Of a stretch of 64,000 bases of DNA, positions 10,758 to 18,806 are shown one piece after another (position 1 is the stretch's first letter; every line of letters begins with the position of its first letter). The stretch is from the NCBI GenBank assembly GCA_018262775.1, contig JADFDU010000003.1, forward strand, positions 21,628 through 85,627, written 5' to 3'. This DNA is from Rhodocyclaceae bacterium. GTDB lineage: Bacteria > Pseudomonadota > Gammaproteobacteria > Burkholderiales > Rhodocyclaceae. A program made the position numbers and the translations under genes. The notes beneath the pieces were generated by a model that saw only the letters and a program-made list of their open reading frames with translations, was not told the DNA's origin and did not search any database.

Positions 10758-10993
10758 GGCTTGCCCGCCAGCAGGCCGGCCACTTCCTCATCGATCTCCG
10801 GCGTAAAGGCCGCATCGATGTCCTGCGACTTGACCTTCAGCCGGCCCCATGCGGCAGGTAGTCGTTGCTCCGACAGCGGCACCAGCCGCACCATGGGCTT
10901 GCCGTGGCTGGCGATGACGACCTCCTCACCCTCCAGCGCAGCCTGCACCAGTTTAGACAGCTGGCTCTTTGCTTCAAGCATGTTCACTTTCAT
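10754..10993 (-). CDS. Phd/YefM-type antitoxin
   Basis: 79 residues. The N-terminus MKVNMLEAKSQLSKLVQAAL and the segment EVVIASHGKPMVRLVPL are the standard Phd/YefM DNA-binding fold. The C-terminal part would wrap the PIN toxin. The start at 10993 has GGAGGTG upstream. It is the first gene of the pair and probably represses its own promoter. Confidence 0.9.
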   Translation of the reverse strand: MKVNMLEAKSQLSKLVQAALEGEEVVIASHGKPMVRLVPLSEQRLPAAWGRLKVKSQDIDAAFTPEIDEEVAGLLAGKP

Positions 10994-11040
10994 CGTTTCA
11001 CCTCCATCAATAGCGGCATCATAGCAATCTTAGCCAAGTT

Positions 11041-11370
11041 AGCCAAGGCCGTCTCAACCAGCTGACCTTCCCGACCGGCTTTACCGTGGCCTACACCTAC
11101 GATGCCAACGGCAACCTCGTCTCCGGCAACGGCCGCACCCTCACCTACACCAGCTACAACGCCCCGGCGACCATCGCCAACGCCGCATACGGCTACGCCT
11201 ACACCTACAACGCCGAACACGAGCGCGTGCGTCTGGTCGCCACCCGCGAGGACGCCAAGGCGGCCATCTTCAGTTACATCGAGCCGTTCTACAATCGCCA
11301 ACGGATTCACCAGTCCTTGGGTTATTTGAGCCCACAGAAATTCGAGAAGCAGAATGTGTGCCTCGATTGA
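11041..11370 (+). pseudogene. RHS fragment fused to the end of an IS3-family transposase
   Basis: The frame reads RHS-type sequence first (NQLTFPTGFTVAYTYDANGN and further YD-like units to about 11245). It then switches in the same frame to the C-terminus of an IS3-family orfB transposase (EPFYNRQRIHQSLGYLSP). The IS-like 3' end continues past the stop (ACTGTCCGGAAAAG). The RHS N-terminus and the transposase catalytic core are missing. This is a junction of two truncated genes left by an insertion and deletion, not a working protein. Confidence 0.8.
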
Positions 11371-11402
11371 ACTGTCCGGAAAAGCCGGTCTACCTCAGCA
11401 CG

Positions 11403-11421
11403 GCCCCTTTTGCAAAGGGGC
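11403..11421. terminator. G/C palindrome at the end of the minus-strand operon
   Basis: Arms GCCCCTTT (11403-11410) and AAAGGGGC (11414-11421) with a 3-base loop, 3 bp beyond the phosphoesterase stop. It could terminate the 13-gene minus-strand run, but no strong T-run follows. It is the same palindrome type as in the aceF linker. Confidence 0.45.
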
Positions 11422-11424
11422 GAA

Positions 11425-12282
11425 TTATGTGGTCTGGAGGAAGCTGCGTTCTTCGCCGTCGAGGACGAGGCAGGTAAGGACGCCGGATTTGTAGGCACCG
11501 GTGTCGATGCCGATGCGGTTGGGCCGCACCTCCGGTTCGGGACTGATGCTGTGACCGTGCACGATCACGGCGCCGTGATCGAGTTCGGAATCAAGGAAGC
11601 GCCGGCGGATCCACATGCAGTCGCGCGCCGCCTGTTCGGCCAGCGGCACGCCGGGCACGATGCCGGCGTGGACAAAGCAGTAGCCGCCCTCGCGCCACAT
11701 CGTCTGCAGGCCGCGGAAGAAGGCCAAGTGCGCGGGCGGCAGCGCCGCCGTCAGCTCGTGGCGTAGCGCTTCGAGGCTTGAAACTTCTTCGGGCTGCGGC
11801 GGCATCGTGGCGCCATAGGCGTCCTGGTAGTCCACATGCCAGCGCATGGCTTCGAGCAGGTGCTCGTCCCGGCGGCGCGGCAGCGGGCAGGCCACGCCGT
11901 AAGCGGCGGCGGTCTCGATGCCGCCGTACTCGAGCCAATTGATGGCGATGGCCATCTCGCCGTCGAAGTAACGCAGCATCGCCTGCTCGACGTTGCCCAT
12001 CAGGCAAACGACCTCGAATCCCTCCAGGCCAGGCGTCAGCAGCAGATCGACGACGGCCCGGCACTCGGGGCCACGGTTGACATAGTCGCCGAGGAAGACC
12101 GCCACGCGCCGCTGCGCGCGACGGATGCGGCTGTCGGCACGAATGCCGGCGAGCAGCTGCGAGAGCAGGTCGGCGCGGCCGTGGATGTCGCCGACGGCAT
12201 ACACCACCGTGCCGGGCGGGATGGCCGCCCGCGGTGCTGTGCTGTCTGTCGGGCCCGGACAGCTGCGCCAGCGCAGGCTCAC
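11425..12282 (-). CDS. Metallophosphoesterase, calcineurin-like, with altered GNHE motif
   Basis: About 285 residues. The fold signatures GDIHG (about residue 32) and GDYVNRG (about 65) are present, as are a late HAGI and a VHGHS motif. The usual GNHE reads GNVE (codon GTC near 11993), so the His that normally acts as general acid is missing. Relatives are diadenosine tetraphosphatase-like or Ser/Thr phosphatase-like. The GTG start at 12282 lacks a clear ribosome-binding site; an internal start is possible. It is the last gene of the minus-strand run, 7 bp after the CoA ligase. Confidence 0.8.
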   Translation of the reverse strand: MSLRWRSCPGPTDSTAPRAAIPPGTVVYAVGDIHGRADLLSQLLAGIRADSRIRRAQRRVAVFLGDYVNRGPECRAVVDLLLTPGLEGFEVVCLMGNVEQAMLRYFDGEMAIAINWLEYGGIETAAAYGVACPLPRRRDEHLLEAMRWHVDYQDAYGATMPPQPEEVSSLEALRHELTAALPPAHLAFFRGLQTMWREGGYCFVHAGIVPGVPLAEQAARDCMWIRRRFLDSELDHGAVIVHGHSISPEPEVRPNRIGIDTGAYKSGVLTCLVLDGEERSFLQTT

Positions 12283-12289
12283 TGGTGAA

Positions 12290-13588
12290 TCACGCGTCGC
12301 GGTTGACGTGGAAGCGTTTGGCCTTCAGTTCGAAGCGCGGCAGCACGTTGCGGGCGACGAAATGCACGCGCGGACGGAAGGAAAGCATCGTATCCAGCCG
12401 TTCGGCGATGGTGTGCACGACGTTCGGGTCAGCGCCTTCGCACAGTTCGATTTCGACATCCATCTCGTCCATCTGGCGCTGTTTGTTGACAGTGATGCGG
12501 AACTCGTCGACCTCGACGAACTTGCGCAGGATGTTCTCGACGCCGGCCGGGTATACGTTGACGCCGCGCACCGTGACCATGTCGTCGGCGCGGCCGATGA
12601 TGCCGCCCTCGAAGCGCATCGAGGTGCGCCCGCAGGCGCAAGGCTGCGTGGTGGCACGCACGATGTCGCCGGTGCGGTAGCGGATGATGGGAAAACCCCA
12701 GCGGCCGAGGTTGGTGATGACCAGCTCACCGCGCTCGCCTTCCGCCACCGGCCGGCCGGTGGCCGGATCGAGGATCTCAGCGATGTATTCGCCCTCGATG
12801 AGATGGGTGCCGCCGGGCTGGGCCTCGCATTCGAATGAATGCGCGCCGACTTCGGTGGCGCCGGCATGGTCGTAGCACTTGGCGCGCCACGCGTCCTCGA
12901 TACGCGCCTTGGTTGACGGCACGTTGGCGCCCGGCTCACCGGCATTCACGACGGAGCGCATGGGGATCGAGGACAGGTCGAAGCCGGTCTCGCGCGCCAC
13001 TTCTGCCAGGCGCAGCGCGTAGGTTGGCGTGCAACAGAGCACGGTGGCGCCGACCTCGCGCATAAGTTCGAGGCGCTGTGGCGAATCACGGCCGCCGCCC
13101 GGGACCATCAGCGCACCAAGCTGGCGCGCGCCTTCCGTCGCGGCCCAGAAGCCGATGAAGGGGCCGAAGGAGAAAGCCATGAAGACACGGTCGGTCGCCG
13201 TCACGCCGGCGCCGGCGAGGACGTGGCCCCAGCAACGACCCCACCACTGCCAGCCGGCTTCGGTATCGGGCACCTTGAGCGGTACGCCGGTGGTGCCGGA
13301 GGTCTGGTGGAAGCGGACGTAATGTTCGGTCGGGTAGGTCAGGTTGTTGCCGAAGGGTCCGCTGGCGGCCTGGTCTGCCATCAGTTCGCTCTTCGTCGTG
13401 GGCGGCAGCCGCGACAAGTCGGCGAGCGACTTGAGGTCGCCCGGTTGCATGCCGGCGGCCTTCCATTTGGCCGTGTAGAAACGGTTGTGTTCCCACAGTT
13501 CGGCGATCAGGGCTTGCAGTTTGCTGAATTGCAAAGCCTGGAGCCGATCTCGCGGCAGGGTTTCGGTACTTGAGTCGAAATAGGGCAT
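12290..13588 (-). CDS. PaaK-like AMP-forming aryl-CoA ligase
   Basis: 432 residues, the length of phenylacetate-CoA ligases. Visible motifs are the P-loop-like HQTSGTTGVPLKV (about 95), the acyl-adenylate region YDHAGATEVG, the hinge YRTGD and the C-terminal NVYPAGVENIL. A CACGRTSMR segment is typical of PaaK-type enzymes. The true substrate cannot be read from sequence. Because the gene lies downstream of the phenylphosphate carboxylase genes on the same strand, activation of 4-hydroxybenzoate, or another phenol-derived acid, to its CoA thioester is a reasonable guess. Confidence 0.85.
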   Translation of the reverse strand: MPYFDSSTETLPRDRLQALQFSKLQALIAELWEHNRFYTAKWKAAGMQPGDLKSLADLSRLPPTTKSELMADQAASGPFGNNLTYPTEHYVRFHQTSGTTGVPLKVPDTEAGWQWWGRCWGHVLAGAGVTATDRVFMAFSFGPFIGFWAATEGARQLGALMVPGGGRDSPQRLELMREVGATVLCCTPTYALRLAEVARETGFDLSSIPMRSVVNAGEPGANVPSTKARIEDAWRAKCYDHAGATEVGAHSFECEAQPGGTHLIEGEYIAEILDPATGRPVAEGERGELVITNLGRWGFPIIRYRTGDIVRATTQPCACGRTSMRFEGGIIGRADDMVTVRGVNVYPAGVENILRKFVEVDEFRITVNKQRQMDEMDVEIELCEGADPNVVHTIAERLDTMLSFRPRVHFVARNVLPRFELKAKRFHVNRDA

Positions 13589-13650
13589 ATCAATCTTTGA
13601 AAAAAGCCTCTCCGCTTTGTCCGTGTTGTGCTGTGATGACGCGCAGTAAA

Positions 13651-14112
13651 TCAGGCCTTGCAGTCGCGCATCTCGGCGTACACCGCCTGTTCCATCTTGA
13701 GCATCGCCTCGCGCTGTTCGGCGGGCCAGGTGTAGGTGAGCGCATTGGTGGATACCCCCGGCCACGACTGGTCCTTGGCGCCGACCACGTCCATTTCGTA
13801 GAGCGCGATCACGTAGGGCGCGGACGCGTCGAGGTGTGGCTTGAGCTGGCGGGCCCGGCCCTTGACGATGAAAGTGACGTCGCCTTGGCCAATGACCTGC
13901 AGCGACGCCTGTCCGCTGCGTTGCAGGTTGGCCATGGTCGAGCCGCCCTCGTCGACGGCGAAGCGCACCCGTCCGGCATCCAGCGCCAGGATCCAGGTGT
14001 AGGCGGAGGTCGCGTAGCCGTCCGCGCCGGCGGTGAGCAGCAGGCCGGGGGCGCCGGGGCGTAAGTACGCCACCAGCTTTTCGGGCATTTGCGGGGTGAT
14101 TTTGCCGATCAT
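13651..14112 (-). CDS. Pyridoxamine 5'-phosphate oxidase-like flavin split-barrel protein
   Basis: 153 residues. The split-barrel pattern is clear: LLLTAGADGYATSAYTW, then VRFAVDEGGSTMANLQRSGQASL and VTFIVKGRARQL. Such proteins bind FMN, F420 or haem, and their substrates are rarely known. The start at 14112 has AGGAGA upstream. It lies inside the phenol run, 19 bp after the NUDIX gene. A different split-barrel protein follows the activator gene at the other end of the cluster. Confidence 0.75.
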   Translation of the reverse strand: MIGKITPQMPEKLVAYLRPGAPGLLLTAGADGYATSAYTWILALDAGRVRFAVDEGGSTMANLQRSGQASLQVIGQGDVTFIVKGRARQLKPHLDASAPYVIALYEMDVVGAKDQSWPGVSTNALTYTWPAEQREAMLKMEQAVYAEMRDCKA

Positions 14113-14127
14113 GAAAGCGTTCTCCTG

Positions 14128-14151
14128 AAAGTCAGTTCCGGCACCACGGCG
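14128..14151 (+). repeat. Bipartite motif copy 2
   Basis: AAAGTCAG, ten bases (TTCCGGCACC), ACGGCG. Read from the other strand, its TGA is the stop codon of the NUDIX gene. Confidence 0.85.
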
Positions 14152-14644
14152 CCGTTGCGTCGAGAATGACGCTGTACAACCATGCGTCTATCGCCAGACC
14201 GCTCGAAGGCGGTGCTTCCCGGGGCAATTCTCCCGGCTTGAAGAGACCGATCTCGATGGCATCGTCGCCCGCCACCGGCGTGCCAGCAACAATGTGGGCA
14301 CGATAGGCGACGATCAGCACATTCACGTCGGCACGCGAGTACACATCGTGCAATCCGTCGAGCGCAATTTCCAGCCCCGTTTCCTCGCGCGCCTCGCGGA
14401 TGACCGCCTCGGGCACCGACTCGCCGCACTCGACATAACCCGCCGGCGGCGCCCAGTAGCCGGCCAGCGGCGCGGCGAGACGGCGGATCATCACCAGCCG
14501 GCCCTCGTGTTCGATGAGCGCCATGCCCACCGGTGCCGGATTACGCCAGGCGACCGCGCCACATTGCTCGCACTGCTGCCGCGTCCTGCCGCCCTCGAAA
14601 GTCAGTGCCGCCAATACGGCGCCGCAATGCTGACAATGGCGCAT
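14132..14644 (-). CDS. NUDIX hydrolase with N-terminal zinc ribbon
   Basis: 170 residues. Two CxxC pairs near the N-terminus (HCQHCG and QCEQCG) form a zinc ribbon. The NUDIX box follows: GYVECGESVPEA then REAREETGLE (about 76-98), with all the metal-binding glutamates. Architecture and length resemble NudC/MutT-like pyrophosphatases; the substrate is unknown. A MutT-like gene is also present in the Thauera phenol cluster as I recall it. Both gene ends coincide with bipartite motif copies (14128 and 14598). The ATG directly abuts the stop of the DUF120 gene. Confidence 0.88.
   Translation of the reverse strand: MRHCQHCGAVLAALTFEGGRTRQQCEQCGAVAWRNPAPVGMALIEHEGRLVMIRRLAAPLAGYWAPPAGYVECGESVPEAVIREAREETGLEIALDGLHDVYSRADVNVLIVAYRAHIVAGTPVAGDDAIEIGLFKPGELPREAPPSSGLAIDAWLYSVILDATAPWCRN
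14598..14621 (+). repeat. Bipartite motif copy 3
   Basis: AAAGTCAG, ten bases (TGCCGCCAAT), ACGGCG. It overlaps codons for the start of the zinc ribbon in the NUDIX protein (GAVLAALTF, minus strand). Confidence 0.85.
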
Positions 14645-15064
14645 TCAGCAGACGATGCTGACGGCGACGCGCTCGCCGTCGCCGACTCCCAGCGCCTGGC
14701 GCATCGGCACGGCGGAAACAACCTCGAATTTGTCCGGCGGATAACCGCCGATTTCCGGGAACACCACCGCACCGGTGATGCGCCCGGCGACGACGACGAG
14801 AAAGCACTTCGCCGCGCAAAAGCCCGGCTCGGGCGTGATGGCAATGCCGGTTTCGCGCGCCATGATGCGCTTCGCCTCTTCCCAGTCCGGCCCGCTCATG
14901 TGCAGGTTGAAGGTGCCCGGGTAGGGCTCGAAACCAAGCTTGGCGAGGAATTCTCGCCGCACCCACTCCAGTTGCGTGAAGCCGGCTCCCTCGCCCAATC
15001 CGGTGCAGGCCTCGCCTTCGAGCAACAGCGTTGCTGCTTCCGTCACCCTTTCTGTCACCGCCAT
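14645..15064 (-). CDS. DUF120 / archaeal CTP-dependent riboflavin kinase-like protein
   Basis: 139 residues. The segments GLGEGAGFT, REFLAKLGFEPYPGTFNLHM and the C-terminal FPEIGGYPPDKFEVVSAVPMR with LGVGDGERV align with the archaeal RibK family (consensus GxGEGxyf, LGFxPYPGTLN, PERTHYP, LREKLGLKDGD). RibK makes FMN from riboflavin with CTP. I infer, but cannot prove, kinase activity here. The gene lies 12 bp after ubiX, whose product needs FMN, in an operon of UbiD-type decarboxylases that need prenylated FMN. Confidence 0.75.
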   Translation of the reverse strand: MAVTERVTEAATLLLEGEACTGLGEGAGFTQLEWVRREFLAKLGFEPYPGTFNLHMSGPDWEEAKRIMARETGIAITPEPGFCAAKCFLVVVAGRITGAVVFPEIGGYPPDKFEVVSAVPMRQALGVGDGERVAVSIVC

Positions 15065-15076
15065 GGCCGCATCCCC

Positions 15077-15661
15077 CTATTTCTTCTTCAATGCTTCCCG
15101 CTCCTCGTTGCCAGTCCAGCGCTGGAAGAGGTCGAGGTCGAGGTCGAACTGGTCGAGCGCCTTGTTGACGGACTGCATGATCACGTCTTCGAGCGTCTTC
15201 GGACGGTGGTAGAAGGCCGGTAGCGGCGGCACCAGCACGGCGCCGGTTTCCGTCACCTGCGTCATCAGGCGCAGGTGCCCCAGATGCAGCGGCGTCTCGC
15301 GCAGCATCAGCACCAGCTTGCGGCGTTCCTTCAGCGTCACGTCGGCGGCGCGTACCAGCAGGTTGGTGTTGAAGGAATTGGCGATGGCCGACAGCGTCTT
15401 GATCGAGCACGGCGCGAGCACCATGCCGGCATGGCGGAAGGAACCTGAGGAGATGCAGGCGCCGACGTCGTTGATGTCGTGCACATGGCTGGCGAGCTTC
15501 TTCACGTCGTCAACCGAGTAATCGGTTTCGTATACGAGGGTGCGCTTGGCCGAGTCGCTCATGACGAGGTGCGTCTCGACACCCGCCTTCTTGAGGACCT
15601 CCAGGATGCGGATACCGTAGATGGCCCCGCTCGCGCCGGAAATGCCGACAACCAGTTTCAT
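15077..15661 (-). CDS. ubiX: UbiX-type flavin prenyltransferase
   Basis: 194 residues, the usual size. The FMN-binding GISGASGAIYG at residue 6 and the segment GMVLAPCSIKTLSAIANSF match the UbiX family, as does the late LRETPLHL followed by VTETGAVLVPPLPAFY. UbiX joins dimethylallyl phosphate to FMN to make prenylated FMN, the cofactor of UbiD-type enzymes. Three UbiD-family genes lie immediately upstream in the same transcript. The chromosome may carry another ubiX for ubiquinone synthesis outside this window. Confidence 0.93.
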   Translation of the reverse strand: MKLVVGISGASGAIYGIRILEVLKKAGVETHLVMSDSAKRTLVYETDYSVDDVKKLASHVHDINDVGACISSGSFRHAGMVLAPCSIKTLSAIANSFNTNLLVRAADVTLKERRKLVLMLRETPLHLGHLRLMTQVTETGAVLVPPLPAFYHRPKTLEDVIMQSVNKALDQFDLDLDLFQRWTGNEEREALKKK

Positions 15662-15669
15662 ACTGTTCC

Positions 15670-17016
15670 TTATTTATGTGCCGCGTCGAGCACGGCCTTC
15701 GCCCTGGCGACGGCGGCGGCCGGAATTGCGATCTTGTCGAATGCATCCCCGGCGCCGCGCGTGGCATCGAATCCGATCTTCGAACCGCTACCGCCGCCTC
15801 CTGCGGAAGGATCGATGATGTAGCCTTCCATGCCGCCGAGTATGACGGTATCCCGCACAGGCTGAAAGCGAGTGGACATCGCCCAGGAAACCTCGCGCGG
15901 ATCGCGGATGTCGACGTCGTCGTCGACCACCGTCAGCACCTTCAGGCGCCGATCGAGCGTCAGCGCCAAATGGATCAGGCGGCGCACCTCGTGGGGTGGG
16001 CAGTCCTTCACGGCAATCACGGCAGCAAAGCTGCAGGTACCGGGCACCAGTTCCAGGTCGACCACGCCGCGCACCAGTGCCTTGAGCTGACCGAGCAGTT
16101 CCGCGCCGCCGGCCAGCGACAGCAGCGTATCGATCTCCGTCGTCCATGGACACAGGGCGGGAAAGATGTAGTCCTTGCGGTGAGTGACGGCCGTCACCTC
16201 GATGACGGGACTGTTGTTGGTGAAATAGGCGCCGGTATTTTCGCCGAAAGGTCCTTCTGCTTCGCGCACGCCCGGCAGTACATGGCCCTCGATGATGACT
16301 TCGGCGCGCGCCGGCACCTCCACATCCACTGTCAACGCACGCGTCAGTTCGACGGGCGCACCGCGCAGGCTACCGGCGATGTCCATCTTGTCCGGTCCAA
16401 GCGGACCGGTCTTCACCACCGAAGCCAGGAACATGGCCGGATCGACACCGAGGGCGACCGCGATGTCGAGTGGCTTGCCCTGCTTCTCGGCATTGGCGAG
16501 ATACTGCGTGAGGGGCGGATTGGCCAGCAGGATGCCGAAGCGCCGGCCGCCCTTGAACATCATGCGGTGGATGCCCATGCCGCGCATGCCGCTGAGCGGA
16601 TCGCGCGCCAGTACCATGCCGCAGGTGAGGAAGGGCGCGGCATCCTTCTCGTGATGCGTCATCAGGGGCAGCAGCGCAGCGACGTCGGCCGGCTGCCGAT
16701 GCACGACTTCCTGCACCGGCACCTCGCGCGCGGCGACCGGCGCGATGCCCTGCACCGATTTCGCCACATAGGTTTCGATCAGGTGCGCCTCGTCCGTACC
16801 AAGGGCGCGCGCGGCAAGGCCACGGCTCGACAGCAGGTTGCCGACGATGCGCACACCGGGAAAACCGGCGACCTGCTCGAAGAGCACGGCCCGCCCGCTA
16901 TTCTGCGTCTGCTTCAGGACGGCGGCGACTTCATGCCGCGGCGAAACAGACTCCTGCAAGCGCAGGAGGTCGCTGCCAAGACCATCGAGGAATGACCGCA
17001 AATCCACTTTGGCCAT
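15670..17016 (-). CDS. UbiD-family decarboxylase, third copy in the phenol cluster
   Basis: 448 residues from ATG 17016. The prenyl-FMN site residues of the family are present: Arg in GMGIHRMMF (about 170) and the E-x4-E of EGPFGENTG (about 265). It is closer in length and motif to canonical UbiD than the two carboxylase subunits are. In the Thauera cluster a UbiD-like gene follows the carboxylase subunit genes in the same way. Its own substrate is not established; it may act on a related aryl acid or assist the complex. UbiX follows after 8 bp. Confidence 0.88.
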   Translation of the reverse strand: MAKVDLRSFLDGLGSDLLRLQESVSPRHEVAAVLKQTQNSGRAVLFEQVAGFPGVRIVGNLLSSRGLAARALGTDEAHLIETYVAKSVQGIAPVAAREVPVQEVVHRQPADVAALLPLMTHHEKDAAPFLTCGMVLARDPLSGMRGMGIHRMMFKGGRRFGILLANPPLTQYLANAEKQGKPLDIAVALGVDPAMFLASVVKTGPLGPDKMDIAGSLRGAPVELTRALTVDVEVPARAEVIIEGHVLPGVREAEGPFGENTGAYFTNNSPVIEVTAVTHRKDYIFPALCPWTTEIDTLLSLAGGAELLGQLKALVRGVVDLELVPGTCSFAAVIAVKDCPPHEVRRLIHLALTLDRRLKVLTVVDDDVDIRDPREVSWAMSTRFQPVRDTVILGGMEGYIIDPSAGGGGSGSKIGFDATRGAGDAFDKIAIPAAAVARAKAVLDAAHK

Positions 17017-17041
17017 GGCGCCGCTCGCGTTTCGTTTTTTC

Positions 17042-17296
17042 TCAGCGGTACTTCTCGGGCAGGCGCTGCACTTCCGCCAGCACCTTGATGGAATACTGGC
17101 TCGCAGATAGCTGGCCGCGCCCCATGCGCACCTGCAGGCTGTCAGGAAATGCGTCTGGCTTGGCGGAGACCTGGCATTTGACGCGCTTGTAGGTGTACTT
17201 GTGCAGGCCGGGATTGAGGGTGCGGATCGACAGCTCGATATCCTCGCCCTCGGCCAGCTCCGACATGTCCATGACAAAAACTTCCCACTTGTTCAT
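17042..17296 (-). CDS. ppcC: Phenylphosphate carboxylase gamma subunit
   Basis: 84 residues (about 10 kDa), the size of the gamma subunit of phenylphosphate carboxylase. It begins MNKWEVFVMDM and has no enzyme motif that I recognise. The second of two nearby ATGs (17296) is preferred because AAGGAG lies 8 bases upstream; the first (17302) is too close to it. The call rests on size and on the position directly after the alpha subunit gene (13-bp gap), as in the described ppc operons. Confidence 0.8.
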   Translation of the reverse strand: MNKWEVFVMDMSELAEGEDIELSIRTLNPGLHKYTYKRVKCQVSAKPDAFPDSLQVRMGRGQLSASQYSIKVLAEVQRLPEKYR

Positions 17297-17308
17297 CGTC
17301 ATTTCTCC

Positions 17309-18766
17309 TTATTTGACTTCCGGATAGCCGTAGGCCGTCCAGTTGCTCAGAACCTTTTCCTGGATATCCTTCGGGTAGACGTTCTTGAACGACACTACCG
17401 TCGGCACGTCATTGGTCTTGTCCCAGTCCACCGGCCACAGGCAGTCGAACAGCACCTTGGAGCCGATCGAATACTTGCGCTCATGCGGCGTGGCGTAGGG
17501 ATAGAGCGGCGTGCCGGTGGTGTTCTTGTAGATGTGGATGCCGTTGGCCGGATGGCAGCGCGTGCAAAAGGCGTGATAGACCTCGTCCCAGTTGAAGATG
17601 TCGGTCTGGTCGTCCACCACCATCACCATATGGAACCAGGGGCCGAGCTTGCTGCCGAAGGCGAGTTGCGCGATCTGCTGGGCAATGCCGGCGTAGGCGG
17701 GCTTCACGCCGACAATCATCATGTGGTGCGTCGAGCGCGGATGCATGTACACGCCCGTCACCGGGATGCCCTGGCTGCGCAGCAGCTTCTCCAGCTCCAG
17801 GCCAAGCGAGAACGAACGCAGCAGCTGGCCTTCGTCTTGCGGCACACCCATGTTGGAGATGGTCATGGTGGCATTGTTGCGGTAGGTGATGCAATTCACG
17901 CGGAAGGTGACGCGGAAGTCGCGCGGGCTGGTGCGGTAGCCGGTGTACTCGCCGAAGGGGCCTTCCTCGACCTTGTAGTCCGGGCAGATCTCGCCCTCGA
18001 TGATGATCTCGGCATCGGCCGGCACTTCCAGGTCGTTCGTTTCGCACTTCACCAGGCGCGCCGGCTCGCCTGAAAGCATGCCGACAAGTTCCGGCTCGGG
18101 GATCGGCGAGGGCGCGCAGGCGGCCATCGCCGCCAGCGGCGAGAGGCCGATGGCGGTGGCGAAGGGGCAGGATTCGCCGCGCGGCAAATAGTACTCGGTG
18201 AGCGCCTTGCCGAGATCCGAGAAGGGAAACACCGCGCCCGACATGGTACGCGAGTCGAACATCATCTGCCGATACATGCCCCAGTTCACGTCGCCGCGCA
18301 CCGGGTGCTTGGTCACCACGGCATGCCAGGTGCCGACGTAGCGGCCGCCGTCGCCGTCGTGCACCAGCGGCACCGGCAGCTTGCACAGGTCGACATCCTT
18401 GCCCATGAGGATGTTCTCCTTGCAGGGGGCGTCCTTCTTGTCGATCAGCACGGGAGCGATGGGCTCGCTGTTGGTGCGCTTGAGATACTCCTTGCCGATT
18501 TCCGGCAGGCTGGAAGCCGGGTCCATGCCCAGCGAGATGGCCATGCGGCGATAGGTGGACAGCGGCGCGCCGAAGTAGGAGAAGCCCGGATAGTCCTTGA
18601 TCTTCTCCATGAAGGGCGCCGGCGCGGCCAGTTCGCAGGCACGGCGCACAATCGCGCCCGCCTCGTTTTCCCAGTCTACTTCCTGCTTGATGCGCACGGC
18701 ATCGCCGGCCTTGACGCAAGCCTCGATGAACTCGCGGTTGCTTTTCGGTGCTGAAATTTTCGACAC
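17309..18766 (-). CDS. ppcA: Phenylphosphate carboxylase alpha subunit (UbiD family)
   Basis: 485 residues (about 54 kDa), matching the alpha subunit. UbiD-type active-site residues are visible: Arg in WGMYRQMMF (about 165) and the E-x4-E of EEGPFGEYTGY (about 270). It is part of the PpcABCD complex, which carboxylates the phenolate formed from phenylphosphate to 4-hydroxybenzoate. Assignment of alpha versus beta follows length and gene order (B-D-A-C), so the two labels could be swapped. The start is 18766; the delta gene ends 40 bp upstream. Confidence 0.88.
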   Translation of the reverse strand: MSKISAPKSNREFIEACVKAGDAVRIKQEVDWENEAGAIVRRACELAAPAPFMEKIKDYPGFSYFGAPLSTYRRMAISLGMDPASSLPEIGKEYLKRTNSEPIAPVLIDKKDAPCKENILMGKDVDLCKLPVPLVHDGDGGRYVGTWHAVVTKHPVRGDVNWGMYRQMMFDSRTMSGAVFPFSDLGKALTEYYLPRGESCPFATAIGLSPLAAMAACAPSPIPEPELVGMLSGEPARLVKCETNDLEVPADAEIIIEGEICPDYKVEEGPFGEYTGYRTSPRDFRVTFRVNCITYRNNATMTISNMGVPQDEGQLLRSFSLGLELEKLLRSQGIPVTGVYMHPRSTHHMMIVGVKPAYAGIAQQIAQLAFGSKLGPWFHMVMVVDDQTDIFNWDEVYHAFCTRCHPANGIHIYKNTTGTPLYPYATPHERKYSIGSKVLFDCLWPVDWDKTNDVPTVVSFKNVYPKDIQEKVLSNWTAYGYPEVK

Positions 18767-18806
18767 GTCTGCTCCTGAAAAAAAATGATGGTTACTGTTC
18801 GCCGGC

